DNA from: an uncultured Pelagibacteraceae bacterium | GTDB taxonomy: Bacteria > Pseudomonadota > Alphaproteobacteria > Pelagibacterales > Pelagibacteraceae | DNA length: 40,076 nt | Reading direction: 5' to 3' | Assembly: GCA_902589395.1 (NCBI GenBank) | Contig: CACIST010000007.1 | Coordinates: 1-40,076 of the forward strand | Shown: positions 1-9,289 of the stretch, piece by piece | Position numbering within the stretch: position 1 is the first letter of the stretch | How the letters are laid out: each line of letters starts with the position of its first letter | The notes under the pieces: generated by a model | The model's input: the letters and a program-made list of their open reading frames with translations, nothing else | Told to the model about the DNA's origin: nothing | Database searches by the model: none | Position numbers and translations under genes: made by a program

Positions 1-1
1 A

Positions 2-400
2 GCTTGCCATTGCAAAGATTGTAAAATTATAACTGGGTCTTCTTATGTTATTAATACGAGCGTTCTAGACAATACTTTAATTGTAGAGGGTAATATTTCG
101 TCAACTGAACTTAAAGCAGGAAGCGGCGCTACTTCTAATGCATACTTTTGCACAAAATGTGGAACTTATATTTATACTGATTATGCCTCAGCCGTTGGTA
201 GATTAACAGTAAGAACTAAAACTTTAGATAACTCAGAAAGTTTCCCACCACAAGTACATATTTTTACAAAAGATAAAGATCCATGGCTAAAACTTACAGA
301 GGATGTAATTTGTTTTGAAAAGATGTATGATCCAAAAAAAACATGGCCTGAGGAAAGTTTAAAAAGATACGGTGAGTATTTAAAAAATAATAATAAATAA
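2..400 (+). CDS. GFA/CENP-V family zinc protein (5' end cut off by window)
   Basis: The reading frame is open from base 2 to the TAA at 398–400 and encodes the last 132 residues of a protein whose start lies upstream of the window. It opens with CHCKDC and later has CTKCGTYIY, the cysteine pattern of the GFA fold (glutathione-dependent formaldehyde-activating enzyme / CENP-V family), which binds structural and catalytic zinc. The family is named for S-hydroxymethylglutathione formation, but most members have no tested substrate, so no reaction is assigned. It is followed after 19 bases by a second, divergent GFA-family gene on the same strand, so the two are probably co-transcribed. The family call is firm and the function unknown. 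Confidence 0.85.
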   Translation, partial: ACHCKDCKIITGSSYVINTSVLDNTLIVEGNISSTELKAGSGATSNAYFCTKCGTYIYTDYASAVGRLTVRTKTLDNSESFPPQVHIFTKDKDPWLKLTEDVICFEKMYDPKKTWPEESLKRYGEYLKNNNK

Positions 401-419
401 TTTTTAAGGAGATTAAACT

Positions 420-785
420 ATGAAAAAATTATCCTGTCATTGTGGTGCAATAGAAGCAGAGGTTAAGATGCCTTTGGGTGGAATTGAAAAAATTATGCGC
501 TGCAATTGTTCAATATGTAAAAAAAAAGGTTATATTATTGGAGTACTTGGTCCTGATGATTTTAAACTTACTAAAGGTGAAGATAAGTTATCACTTTATC
601 AGTTTTATACTAATACTGCCAAACATTACTTTTGCTCAATTTGTGGAATTCACACTCATAATAGACCTAGAAGTAATCCAAAAATATTTGGTGTAAATAT
701 TGCTTGTATAGAGGGAGTGGAGCCATTTGAAATTGAAGATGTGCCGGTGAATGATGGCAAGAAACATCCATTGGATCAAAAATAA
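420..785 (+). CDS. GFA/CENP-V family zinc protein
   Basis: A complete 121-residue protein. Cysteines occur as CHC near residue 6, CNCSIC near 28–33 and CSICG near 71–75, which is the zinc-ligand layout of the GFA/CENP-V fold. An AAGGAGAT ribosome-binding site lies just upstream of the ATG. It is the second of two tandem GFA-family genes but differs clearly from the first in sequence, so the pair is either an old duplication or two subfamilies. GFA proteins are thought to handle small-molecule glutathione adducts. The substrate cannot be told from sequence. The next gene, a glycerate kinase, starts 10 bases after the stop. Confidence 0.85.
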   Translation: MKKLSCHCGAIEAEVKMPLGGIEKIMRCNCSICKKKGYIIGVLGPDDFKLTKGEDKLSLYQFYTNTAKHYFCSICGIHTHNRPRSNPKIFGVNIACIEGVEPFEIEDVPVNDGKKHPLDQK

Positions 786-795
786 TAAATTTTTT

Positions 796-1722
796 ATGCA
801 ACCAATTACTGAGTGTTATAGAAAAGTTAGTAAGGACTGTTTTAAATTTATAAGATCTCAAGAAACAACAAAGGAAAAATTTAAAAATAAAGAAAAGATG
901 ATTAAATCTTTTCTAATTCCAATAAGTTTCTGGATCAACAATAGAACAAAAAAATCCAAACCTTACCTAATAGGTTTAGCTGGAGGTCAAGGAACTGGCA
1001 AAACAACAATTAGTTCAATTTTGAAAATTATTCTAACAAAATATTTTAAGTTAAATGTTTTTAAAATCTCAATTGATGATTTGTATAAAACCCGAAAAGA
1101 CAGAATAAAATTATCTAAAAAAATTCATCCCTTGTTAATGACTAGAGGTGTTCCAGGCACTCACGATGTAAACTTTATTTTTGATCTTCTTAAAAAAACA
1201 AAGGGAAAGAGATTTAATCATCAGAGACTTCCTAAATTTAATAAGGCAATAGATGATAGATTAAAGAGAAAGTCTTGGTATATAGTCAAAAAGGTACCGG
1301 ATGTTATAATCTTTGAAGGATGGTGTGTAGGGGCTAGAGCAGAAAAAAATATGACCTTAAAAAAATCGATTAATTCTCTTGAAAGAACAGCAGATAAATA
1401 TTTAAGATGGAGAAAATATGTAAATGGTCAACTACAAACAAAATATAAAAAATTATTTTCTAAATTAGACTGTTTGTTATTTTTAAAAGCAGGTAATTTC
1501 AAATTATTACAGAGTTGGAGGCTTAAACAGGAGGCGTTACTTAAATTAAATTCAAAAAAAAAGCCAAATAGTAAGGTTATGAGCAAAAACGAGGTATTAA
1601 AATTCATGCAGACCTACCAAAGGGTCACACAAAATATGTTCAAATTTGCTCCTAAATATTCTTCAATTGTATTAAATTTAAATAGAAATCATCAAATTAA
1701 ATCAATAAAATATAATCAATGA
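796..1722 (+). CDS. D-glycerate 3-kinase-like P-loop kinase
   Basis: A kinase of 308 residues from the ATG at 796. A longer frame from 751 would overlap the preceding gene by 35 bases and is less likely. The Walker A loop GGQGTGKTT lies near residues 63–71. Further along are SIDDLYKTR, TRGVPGTHD and IFEGWCVGAR, typical of the glycerate kinase family that includes plant GLYK and yeast Tda10, related to phosphoribulokinase/uridine kinase folds. The expected reaction is ATP-dependent phosphorylation of D-glycerate to 3-phosphoglycerate, which would feed glycolate- or serine-derived carbon into central metabolism. The stop overlaps the start of the TolC-like gene (ATGA). Family assignment is good; substrate is inferred. 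Confidence 0.8.
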   Translation: MQPITECYRKVSKDCFKFIRSQETTKEKFKNKEKMIKSFLIPISFWINNRTKKSKPYLIGLAGGQGTGKTTISSILKIILTKYFKLNVFKISIDDLYKTRKDRIKLSKKIHPLLMTRGVPGTHDVNFIFDLLKKTKGKRFNHQRLPKFNKAIDDRLKRKSWYIVKKVPDVIIFEGWCVGARAEKNMTLKKSINSLERTADKYLRWRKYVNGQLQTKYKKLFSKLDCLLFLKAGNFKLLQSWRLKQEALLKLNSKKKPNSKVMSKNEVLKFMQTYQRVTQNMFKFAPKYSSIVLNLNRNHQIKSIKYNQ

Positions 1723-3017
1723 ATAAAATCTCATTAATCACCTTTTGTCTAATAGTTCTTATACCGCCAGTCAATGCAGCAACATTAAGTGATGCATTAA
1801 AACAGACCTATGAGAATAATTTAGAGCTTAAAGCTGAGAGAAAAAATTTAGAAGTTCAAAAAGAAGTATTAAATATTTCTAAAAGCGATTTTTTTCCGAC
1901 TTTAACTCTTTCAGGTACTAAAAGTTTTGAAGATACAAATAAACTTACAAATCAAGATGGTACTGATGCTTCAATAACTAATACAAATCCAATGACATCT
2001 TCTGTAAAGTTGGAACAAACACTTTTAGATGGTAGTGAACGCGGCACAAAATACGAAAAAAGTAAATTAGGATTAAACTTATCTGAAGCACAACTTATTA
2101 AAAAAGAGCAAAATGTTTTTATGAAAGCAATTGAGGCTTATACAGGTTTAATTCTTGCTTATGAAAAACTAAGTATTAATGAAGAAAATGTTAACCTACT
2201 TCAAAGACAATTCGAGATAGATAATGCAAGATTATCTAGAGCTCAAATAACTGCAACTGACTTAGCACAGTCACAATCTTCTTTATCAGGGGCACAAGCA
2301 GGTTACATTGGAGCACAAAATTATATTATAACCAGTAAATTAGCTTACGAAAATATAATTGGACCAATCAACAGCAATGAAAAATTAAAAAAAATTTATA
2401 ATTCAGAAGTTCCACTGCCCCCAAGTTTAGTTGATGCAAAAAAAATATCTGAACAAAAAAGTCCTGATCTTATTATTGCTGAAATAGAATATGGACAGTC
2501 TGAATTAGATGTTAAAATTGCTAGATCAGATTTATCTCCGACAGCAAAACTTTCACTTGAAAGATCATATACAGATGATCTAAGCGCAACTTATGATGAA
2601 AGGGAAAAAGATGTATTACAAGCAACAGTAAGTTGGCCATTTCAATTTGGAGGAAAGAATAAATCTAATATAAATAAAAATCTTCAAGTAAAAGGAATGA
2701 AAAAATTATTACTTGAGAATGCTTTTAGAAATAATACACAAGGAGTTACCGCCGCTTGGTCTACTTTAGAGTCTTCGAAAAGTCTTTTAAGGGCTGTGCA
2801 ATCGCAAGTTAAGGCTGCAGAGATTGCAAATGAGGGAATTACTTTTGAGTATGAGAGTGGATTGAATAGATCTACATTTGATGTTCTTCAATCAAGATCA
2901 AATCTTATAAATGCTAAAATAAATCTTGCCGAAGCTGAAAGAAATTACTTATTAGCGCAATATAGACTTTTGAAGTCTGCAGGTTTATTAAATAGCGAAT
3001 ACCTAAAACTTAGATAA
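1719..3017 (+). CDS. tolC: TolC-family outer-membrane efflux/secretion protein
   Basis: A protein of 432 residues with an N-terminal signal peptide ending near VNAA (residues 17–21). It has long amphipathic helical stretches with the two-fold repeat of TolC: LSDALKQTYENNLELKAERKN at the start of repeat one and RNNTQGVTAAWSTLESS in repeat two. TolC trimers form the outer-membrane channel of type I secretion and tripartite efflux pumps. No inner-membrane transporter or adaptor gene is next to it, so it probably serves pumps encoded elsewhere. Translation is coupled to the kinase upstream by a 4-base overlap. About 110 bases then separate it from recA, and no clear terminator is visible there. 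Confidence 0.9.
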   Translation: MNKISLITFCLIVLIPPVNAATLSDALKQTYENNLELKAERKNLEVQKEVLNISKSDFFPTLTLSGTKSFEDTNKLTNQDGTDASITNTNPMTSSVKLEQTLLDGSERGTKYEKSKLGLNLSEAQLIKKEQNVFMKAIEAYTGLILAYEKLSINEENVNLLQRQFEIDNARLSRAQITATDLAQSQSSLSGAQAGYIGAQNYIITSKLAYENIIGPINSNEKLKKIYNSEVPLPPSLVDAKKISEQKSPDLIIAEIEYGQSELDVKIARSDLSPTAKLSLERSYTDDLSATYDEREKDVLQATVSWPFQFGGKNKSNINKNLQVKGMKKLLLENAFRNNTQGVTAAWSTLESSKSLLRAVQSQVKAAEIANEGITFEYESGLNRSTFDVLQSRSNLINAKINLAEAERNYLLAQYRLLKSAGLLNSEYLKLR

Positions 3018-3050
3018 ATAGGGACTTCTAGGCCTAATTTTAAAAAAATA

Positions 3051-3078
3051 TTGCCAATGAGAACAAAATGTGTACATT
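3051..3078 (+). promoter_or_regulatory. Candidate recA promoter with LexA-like box in the spacer
   Basis: TTGCCA (3051–3056) and TACATT (3073–3078) resemble -35 and -10 boxes with a 16-base spacer. Between and over them lies GAAC-N7-GTAC (3061–3075), one base short of the direct repeat GAAC-N7-GAAC (GTTC-N7-GTTC on the other strand) bound by alphaproteobacterial LexA. The position over a promoter just upstream of recA is where an SOS operator would be expected. The boxes are weak individually, so this is a candidate only. Confidence 0.35.
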
Positions 3079-3125
3079 TATTTTTATGATTCGAATGTTA
3101 ATAAATAAAAAAAACGAGGCAAAAA

Positions 3126-4250
3126 ATGACTAAAAATAACCTAAAAGTGGTGAAAAACGCAAAAGATAAAGAATTGGAAGATAAAGAAAAAAATAAAGCA
3201 CTAGATGCTGCAATCAGCCAAATAACAGATAGTTTTGGAAAAGGCTCTGTGATGAAGCTTGGAGAACAAAAAGCAATGGATATAGAGTCCGTTTCTACTG
3301 GATCTTTAAGTTTGGATTTAGCACTTGGAATAGGCGGATTACCAAAAGGTAGAATTGTTGAAATTTACGGACCAGAGTCATCTGGTAAAACTACATTAGC
3401 TTTACAAGTTGTAGCTGAAGCACAAAAAGCAGGTGGAATTTGTGGATTTGTAGATGCAGAACATGCATTGGATCCAGTTTATGCAAAGAAATTAGGTGTT
3501 AATACTGAAGAATTACTTATTTCACAGCCAGATACTGGTGAACAAGCATTGGAAATAACAGATACTTTAATTAAGTCTGGTTCAATGTCAGTTTTAGTAG
3601 TCGACTCAGTTGCAGCATTAACTCCAAGAGCAGAAATTGAAGGAGATATGGGGGATCACCATGTTGGCCTACAAGCAAGACTAATGTCTCAAGCTCTTAG
3701 AAAATTAACTGGATCAATTTCCAGAACTAATACAATGGTTATATTTATTAACCAAATTAGAATGAAAATTGGTGTAATGTTTGGAAGCCCAGAAACAACT
3801 TCTGGAGGGAATTCTTTGAAATTTTATTCTTCAGTAAGAATGGATATTAGAAGAATTGGAGCAATAAAAGATAAAGAGCAGATTGTTGGAAATACAACAA
3901 GAGTAAAAGTTGTTAAAAATAAAGTTGCACCACCATTTAAAGTTGTTGAGTTTGACTTAATGTATGGAAAAGGAATTAGTAAAGTAGGGGAACTAATCGA
4001 CCTTGGTGCCAAAGCTGAGATTGTTGAAAAATCTGGAGCTTGGTACGCTTATAAAGGTGAAAAAATTGGTCAAGGTAGAGAGAATGCTAAACTTTACCTT
4101 GAACAAAATCCAAAAGCTGCAGCTGAAATTGAAATGGCTATTAGAGAAAAAGCTGGTGTTATTTCAAAGAAGATTGAAGGCAACCCGTTAAGTGAGGAAA
4201 AACTTGAAGCGCAGAAAAAAGAGGAAGAAGTTCCAACCAAAAAGAATTAG
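3126..4250 (+). CDS. recA: Recombinase RecA
   Basis: A 374-residue RecA that forms ATP-dependent filaments on single-stranded DNA for homologous recombination and triggers LexA self-cleavage. Walker A is GPESSGKTT at residues 82–90. The Walker B strand [10 protein letters not shown], the MAW-like [17 protein letters not shown] segment (loop L2 region) and the KNKVAPPFK motif are all present. The N-terminal extension of roughly 25 residues, rich in lysine and asparagine, and a charged C-terminal tail fit alphaproteobacterial relatives. GAGG lies 8 bases before the ATG. It appears to be a single-gene unit, with its own promoter region upstream and a strong intrinsic terminator just downstream. 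Confidence 0.98.
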   Translation: MTKNNLKVVKNAKDKELEDKEKNKALDAAISQITDSFGKGSVMKLGEQKAMDIESVSTGSLSLDLALGIGGLPKGRIVEIYGPESSGKTTLALQVVAEAQKAGGICGFVDAEHALDPVYAKKLGVNTEELLISQPDTGEQALEITDTLIKSGSMSVLVVDSVAALTPRAEIEGDMGDHHVGLQARLMSQALRKLTGSISRTNTMVIFINQIRMKIGVMFGSPETTSGGNSLKFYSSVRMDIRRIGAIKDKEQIVGNTTRVKVVKNKVAPPFKVVEFDLMYGKGISKVGELIDLGAKAEIVEKSGAWYAYKGEKIGQGRENAKLYLEQNPKAAAEIEMAIREKAGVISKKIEGNPLSEEKLEAQKKEEEVPTKKN

Positions 4251-4270
4251 CAGATAACTTTTAGTTATTA

Positions 4271-4300
4271 AAAAAAGGCGCTCTATTGGGCGCCTTTTTT
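4271..4300 (+). terminator. Intrinsic terminator after recA
   Basis: An 11-base-pair stem (A-run plus GGCGC paired with GCGCC plus T-run) with an 8-base loop ends in six T residues, 20 bases after the recA stop. The A-run on the left makes it potentially bidirectional. It is one of only two clear intrinsic terminators in the window. Confidence 0.9.
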
Positions 4301-4349
4301 CCCTTTAGAAATGTAGACATCATATAAAAATGCTGTATTTTGGTAAAAT

Positions 4350-7013
4350 ATGGCTAAAACATTAAATGAAATAAGGTCAGCTTTCCTGGATTATTTTGAA
4401 AAAAATGATCATAAAATTGTTGAGTCTAGCAATTTAGTTCCAAATAATGACCCAACATTGATGTTTGCTAATTCAGGAATGGTTCAATTTAAAAATGTGT
4501 TTACTGGACTCGAAAAGAGAGACTATCAAAGAGCTACAACATCCCAAAAATGTGTAAGAGCAGGTGGTAAGCATAATGATCTTGAAAATGTTGGTTATAC
4601 ACCAAGACACCACACATTTTTTGAAATGCTGGGAAACTTTTCCTTTGGTGATTATTTTAAAGAAAGAGCTATTGAACTTGCGTGGAATTTAATAACAAAA
4701 GAATTTGGTTTAGATAAGAACAGACTTTATGTAACTGTCTATCATGATGATGACGAAGCCTTTAGTTACTGGAAAAAAATTGCTGGGTTAGGTGAAGATA
4801 AAATCATTAGGATAGCAACATCTGATAATTTTTGGTCTATGGGTGAAACAGGACCTTGCGGCCCTTGTTCAGAAATATTTTATGATCATGGAGACCACTT
4901 AGAAGGTGGATTACCAGGAACAAAAAATGAGGATGGGGATAGATTTATAGAAATTTGGAATTTAGTTTTTATGCAGTATGAGCAAATTTCAAAAGATAAG
5001 CGAATTAATCTTCCAAAACCATCAGTTGATACTGGAATGGGCTTAGAGAGAATTGCTGCATTACTTCAAGGAACACACGACAACTATGAAACTGATCACT
5101 TTAAAAAAATAATACACTCTGCTTCAGAAATTTTAAAAGTTAAACCAAATAAAGAAAATTTAGCAAGTTTTAGAGTAATAGCAGATCACTTGAGAGCAAG
5201 TTCATTTTTAATTGCAGAAGGAGTTTTGCCATCAAACGAGGGAAGAGGTTATGTCCTAAGAAGAATAATGAGAAGAGGAATGAGGCATTCTCATTTACTT
5301 AGTTCTAAAGAGCCGATTTTTTATAATATTTTCAAAACACTCAAAGATGAAATGAAGGGAAATTACCCAGAAATAGAAAGAGCTGAATCTCTTATTAAAG
5401 AAACATTAAGAATGGAAGAAGAAAAATTTTTAGTTCTTTTAGATAGAGGTATTAAAATATTAAATGAGGAAATAACTAAAATAGATAAGATTTTACCTGG
5501 AGAAGTTGCCTTTAAACTATACGACACTTACGGCTTTCCATTAGATTTGACACAAGACATCTTAAAAAATAAATCATTAACAATAGATAACGATAAATTT
5601 CAAAGTTTAATGAAAAAAAGCAAAGAACTTGCCAAGAAAAATTGGAAAGGATCAGGGGATAGTGCAGTAGATGATATTTGGTTTTCTATCAAAGATAGAT
5701 TGGGACCTTCAGAATTCCTCGGCTACGAAACAAATCAAGCAGAAGGTATAATTCTTTCTTTATTAAAAGATAATAAAGAAGTTAGTGAAATTAAATCTGA
5801 TGATGAAGCAATGATAATTACTAATCAAACTCCTTTTTATGGGGAGTCAGGGGGTCAAGTTGGTGACAAAGGAAAAATTGTTTCTGGCGATTTTGCTTTT
5901 GAAGTTGAAGATGTACAAAAAAAACTTGGAGATTTATTTGTTCATTATGGGAAAGTAAAGAGAGGATCTATTAAAATTAATGATTATGTAGAGATGAAAA
6001 TAGACGTTGAAAGGCGAGATAATGTTAGGGCGTATCATTCTGCAACCCATTTATTACATGAGTCACTAAGAAGAGTATTAGGTACTCATGTCACTCAGAA
6101 AGGTTCATTAGTTGAGTCAGATAGACTAAGGTTTGATTTCAGCCACATGAAACCTATTTCATCTGATGAAATAGAAAAAATTGAGACATATGTAAACTCA
6201 ATGGTCAGTAATAGTTCTGATGTAAAAACAAGGATTATGACACCAAAAGAAGCAGTAAGTAATGGTGCTCTGGCATTATTTGGTGAAAAATATGGAGATG
6301 AAGTAAGAGTTTTGTCAATGGGAAATGAAAAAGATAAATATTTTTCAACTGAATTATGTGGTGGAACCCATGTAAGAAACACCAATGATATCGGAAAATT
6401 TAAAATTATAAGTCAATCATCAATTGCGGCAGGAGTAAGAAGAGTTGAAGCTTTAAGAGACAAACAATTAAATGAATATTTAAAAAAAAAAGAAAAACAA
6501 TCTGATCTAAATTTACAAAAAGATGAGCAAGATATAAAAGAGCTGTCAGAAAAAATCTTAAAAGCTGGAGGTAGGCCAGATTTAAGCAATAAAGATCAAA
6601 AAGGGTTAATTAAAGATCTTTCTAAACAGCTTGATAATTTAAGTCTAAAATCAATTTTGAAAGATAAAAATAAAAATGTGATTAGTGATCAGATAATAAA
6701 TGGAGTAAAAATAAGATTACAAAAAGTAGAAGGATTACCCCCGAAAGATTTGAGAAAATTGGTAGATAATGGAAAAAAAGAATTGATAGAGGGAATTATA
6801 ATAGTATTTGCCAACAAAGATGAAAAAGTAGGATTAGCAGTTGGTGTTACAGATAATCTGATTGAAAAATATGATGCTGTCAAATTTGCAAAACTAGGGT
6901 CAGAAATTATTGGTGGTAAAGGCGGAGGTGGAAGAAAAGATTTTGCTCAAGCAGGTGGAAGTGATTCAAAAAAAATTGATGAGGCTTTAAATAAAATAAA
7001 AAAATTAATTTAA
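4350..7013 (+). CDS. alaS: Alanine–tRNA ligase
   Basis: An 887-residue full-length class II aminoacyl-tRNA synthetase that charges tRNA-Ala. The catalytic domain shows the NSGMVQFK and HHTFFEMLGNFSFGDYFK motifs, and then DTGMGLERI. The editing domain has the zinc-binding HSATHLLHE and CGGTH motifs. The C-terminal C-Ala (DHHA1) domain ends in GGKGGGGRKDFAQAGG. No part is missing. It follows the recA terminator by about 50 bases and is probably transcribed alone. Its stop codon interlocks with that of the convergent glycosyltransferase gene (shared TTAA at 7010–7013), leaving no room for a terminator. Confidence 0.98.
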   Translation: MAKTLNEIRSAFLDYFEKNDHKIVESSNLVPNNDPTLMFANSGMVQFKNVFTGLEKRDYQRATTSQKCVRAGGKHNDLENVGYTPRHHTFFEMLGNFSFGDYFKERAIELAWNLITKEFGLDKNRLYVTVYHDDDEAFSYWKKIAGLGEDKIIRIATSDNFWSMGETGPCGPCSEIFYDHGDHLEGGLPGTKNEDGDRFIEIWNLVFMQYEQISKDKRINLPKPSVDTGMGLERIAALLQGTHDNYETDHFKKIIHSASEILKVKPNKENLASFRVIADHLRASSFLIAEGVLPSNEGRGYVLRRIMRRGMRHSHLLSSKEPIFYNIFKTLKDEMKGNYPEIERAESLIKETLRMEEEKFLVLLDRGIKILNEEITKIDKILPGEVAFKLYDTYGFPLDLTQDILKNKSLTIDNDKFQSLMKKSKELAKKNWKGSGDSAVDDIWFSIKDRLGPSEFLGYETNQAEGIILSLLKDNKEVSEIKSDDEAMIITNQTPFYGESGGQVGDKGKIVSGDFAFEVEDVQKKLGDLFVHYGKVKRGSIKINDYVEMKIDVERRDNVRAYHSATHLLHESLRRVLGTHVTQKGSLVESDRLRFDFSHMKPISSDEIEKIETYVNSMVSNSSDVKTRIMTPKEAVSNGALALFGEKYGDEVRVLSMGNEKDKYFSTELCGGTHVRNTNDIGKFKIISQSSIAAGVRRVEALRDKQLNEYLKKKEKQSDLNLQKDEQDIKELSEKILKAGGRPDLSNKDQKGLIKDLSKQLDNLSLKSILKDKNKNVISDQIINGVKIRLQKVEGLPPKDLRKLVDNGKKELIEGIIIVFANKDEKVGLAVGVTDNLIEKYDAVKFAKLGSEIIGGKGGGGRKDFAQAGGSDSKKIDEALNKIKKLI

Positions 7014-7996
7014 TTATCTTCAATAAATTTTATTATTTCTTTGCTGGACAATTTATCTATAGATGAATTATATAAACTACAATCATATATAATACTATTA
7101 TTATTCATAGGTTGAAATTTTTTAGAAGAATTATTAAAAAAAATATAATTTTTATTATTTGAAAATGATAGCATATGCGATATACCGTTATCAATTGTTA
7201 TATTAAATTTAGTAAATGAGCCTAAAGCAGTTACAAGCATTGGTTTTTTAAATTCATCACTTACCTGATTTTCTGGAAAATAAGCATTTTCGACATTTTT
7301 TTCAATTTCACTTATTACACTTTGGTATTTATTCTCTATAAAAAATGTTGGGATAAATTTATCTGAAAAATAGCTTGCGACTTTAACTATCTCATTTAAA
7401 TTTATTTCTTTCACTCTAGTTGGGTGTCCAGCTGTAATTGAAAACCCAACATAATTTTTATTGGGTATTAATTTTCTTGCTTCCATTAAAAAATTATCTG
7501 GAATTTTAATATTATAATTTGGTTTAATATTTAATTTTTTTAACTTATTAAAGTAACTTATTATCCTTTCTGCAAAAATTTCTCTTTTTTTCATAAATGT
7601 AACAGGCTTGCTCATTAAATAGTTAAGACATGGAGAAACATAGTATTTGTGGGGAATTTTTTTGTAAATTAAAGTATTTTTCAATCTTGTTTGATTGTCA
7701 ATTATTAAATCAAATTTATCAAATTCGAAATTTTTAATAACATCTCTAGATATTTTACTGTGATGATTTCTGAAACCAAAATGTTCAGGAAAACTTTTTA
7801 CAGATATTAAATTATTTGGCCTATATTCTTTAAGTTTTGTGTCAAACCAGAAATTTCCTAAATCAGTTGAAAAATAGTATAATTTTTTAGGTTTTAGATT
7901 TTCATTTATATAATTAAGAGTTGGCAAATAACAAAGTGCATCACCTATGCCGCCGCCAGTGTTTATAAATAAAATATTATTTAGATTTTTTTCCAA
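7010..7996 (-). CDS. GT9-like (heptosyltransferase-type) glycosyltransferase
   Basis: A 328-residue protein. The N-terminus ILFINTGGGIGDALCYLPTL matches the glycine-rich first strand-loop of ADP-heptose:LPS heptosyltransferases and other GT9/GT-B enzymes. Later segments VGFSITAGHPTRVKEIN and ITIDNGISHMLSF correspond to the nucleotide-sugar site and the usual 'D-x-G-x-x-H' region of that family. It probably adds a sugar to a surface glycan, but donor and acceptor are unknown. The start is a TTG immediately after the icd stop with no intervening base, so it is likely translated by coupling to icd. No ATG start is better placed. It is less conserved-looking than its neighbours. Confidence 0.65.
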   Translation of the reverse strand: MEKNLNNILFINTGGGIGDALCYLPTLNYINENLKPKKLYYFSTDLGNFWFDTKLKEYRPNNLISVKSFPEHFGFRNHHSKISRDVIKNFEFDKFDLIIDNQTRLKNTLIYKKIPHKYYVSPCLNYLMSKPVTFMKKREIFAERIISYFNKLKKLNIKPNYNIKIPDNFLMEARKLIPNKNYVGFSITAGHPTRVKEINLNEIVKVASYFSDKFIPTFFIENKYQSVISEIEKNVENAYFPENQVSDEFKKPMLVTALGSFTKFNITIDNGISHMLSFSNNKNYIFFNNSSKKFQPMNNNSIIYDCSLYNSSIDKLSSKEIIKFIEDN

Positions 7997-9211
7997 TTAA
8001 TTTAGTTTGTTTTCTAATTTCGACTTAATTACTTCAAGAAATTGATTAGTAGTTAAGTATTTATTTGATGGTCCAATTAATATAGCTAAATCTTTTGTCA
8101 TATGTCCATCTTCCACAATATCTATGCAAACTTTCTCTAAACTTTCTGAAAATTTTACTAATTCATCATTAAAGTCTAATTTTCCTCTATGTGCTAACCC
8201 TCTAGTCCATGCAAAAATTGACGCTATAGGATTAGTTGATGTTTCCTTTCCTTGTTGATGCATTCTAAAATGACGAGTAACAGTTCCATGTGCTGCTTCT
8301 GCTTCCATTGTTTTTCCATCAGGCGCTAGCAATACACTTGTCATCAAACCTAACGACCCATATCCTTGAGCAACTGTATCAGATTGAACATCTCCATCAT
8401 AATTTTTACATGCCCAAATATATTTCCCATGCCATTTCATTGCACATGCAACCATGTCATCAATTAATCTATGTTCATAAGTGATTTTATTTTTATCAAA
8501 CTGATCTTTAAACTCATTCTCAAATACTTCTTCAAAAATATCTTTAAACCTTCCATCATATCTTTTCAAAATTGTATTTTTTGTTGAAAGGTAGACTGGC
8601 CATTTTTTAATTAGTCCATAATTAAAACAAGATCTCGCAAAGTCTTCTATTGATTTATCTAAGTTATACATTGATAATGCTACCCCAGGTCCAGGAAAAT
8701 TAAAGACTTCATATTTTTTTTCATCACTTCCATCTTCAGCAGTCCATTTTATTTCTAATTTTCCTCTACCAGGTACCTCAAAATCTGTAGCTCTATACTG
8801 GTCACCAAATGCATGTCTTCCTATAATTAATGGATCTGTCCAAGACGGAACAAGTTTTGGGATATTTTTACATATTATAGGTTCTCTAAAAACGGTTCCT
8901 CCAATTATGTTTCTTATTGTTCCATTTGGAGATCTCCACATTTTCTTTAAATTAAATTCCTCTACTCTTGCTTCGTCTGGTGTAATTGTTGCACATTTAA
9001 TACCAACACCATTTCTTTTAATCGCATTAGCACATTCAATTGTGATTTTATCCTCGGTTTTATCTCTACTTTCCATCCCTAAATCGTAGTACTCAATTTT
9101 TAGATCTAGATAAGGCAATATAAGTTTATTTTTTATGAAGTCCCATATAACTCGGGTCATTTCATCACCATCTAATTCTACAATGGGGTTTTTAACCTTA
9201 ATTTTACTCAT
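7997..9211 (-). CDS. icd: NADP-dependent isocitrate dehydrogenase (eukaryotic-type)
   Basis: A 404-residue enzyme that oxidatively decarboxylates isocitrate to 2-oxoglutarate in the TCA cycle. It belongs to the short IDH type shared with eukaryotic cytosolic and mitochondrial enzymes. [19 protein letters not shown] holds the substrate-binding serine/arginine region, [13 protein letters not shown] follows, and AAHGTVTRH carries the coenzyme-binding loop typical of NADP enzymes. The metal-site segment [10 protein letters not shown] and NYDGDVQSD are intact. It is divergent from psd; the 78-base gap must hold both promoters. No Shine–Dalgarno sequence is visible before its ATG. The GT9-like gene follows directly. 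Confidence 0.97.
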   Translation of the reverse strand: MSKIKVKNPIVELDGDEMTRVIWDFIKNKLILPYLDLKIEYYDLGMESRDKTEDKITIECANAIKRNGVGIKCATITPDEARVEEFNLKKMWRSPNGTIRNIIGGTVFREPIICKNIPKLVPSWTDPLIIGRHAFGDQYRATDFEVPGRGKLEIKWTAEDGSDEKKYEVFNFPGPGVALSMYNLDKSIEDFARSCFNYGLIKKWPVYLSTKNTILKRYDGRFKDIFEEVFENEFKDQFDKNKITYEHRLIDDMVACAMKWHGKYIWACKNYDGDVQSDTVAQGYGSLGLMTSVLLAPDGKTMEAEAAHGTVTRHFRMHQQGKETSTNPIASIFAWTRGLAHRGKLDFNDELVKFSESLEKVCIDIVEDGHMTKDLAILIGPSNKYLTTNQFLEVIKSKLENKLN

Positions 9212-9289
9212 TTTTACGATATATCTTAATAGTTGAATTTATTCTTTTTGTATACATATTAATCCAAAATTATCAATTATAGGATCGTT

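Noticed and set aside
3018..3050. Palindrome TAGGCCTA after tolC as a terminator
   Set aside because: The stem is only four base pairs with no loop, so it cannot form a terminator hairpin.
3080..3100. TTCGAAT resembling a tRNA T-loop
   Set aside because: No flanking stem, acceptor or anticodon arm can be folded around it.
3824..4012. Antisense ORF within recA
   Set aside because: Lies wholly in a conserved gene and shows no domain, start signal or spacing support. The same applies to other opposite-strand frames, such as 6095–6385, 17213–17437, 17948–18268 and 37431–37808.
7010..7996. Horizontal transfer of the GT9-like gene
   Set aside because: Glycosyltransferases are often exchanged and this one looks poorly conserved, but base composition is like its neighbours and no mobile element or repeat is near.
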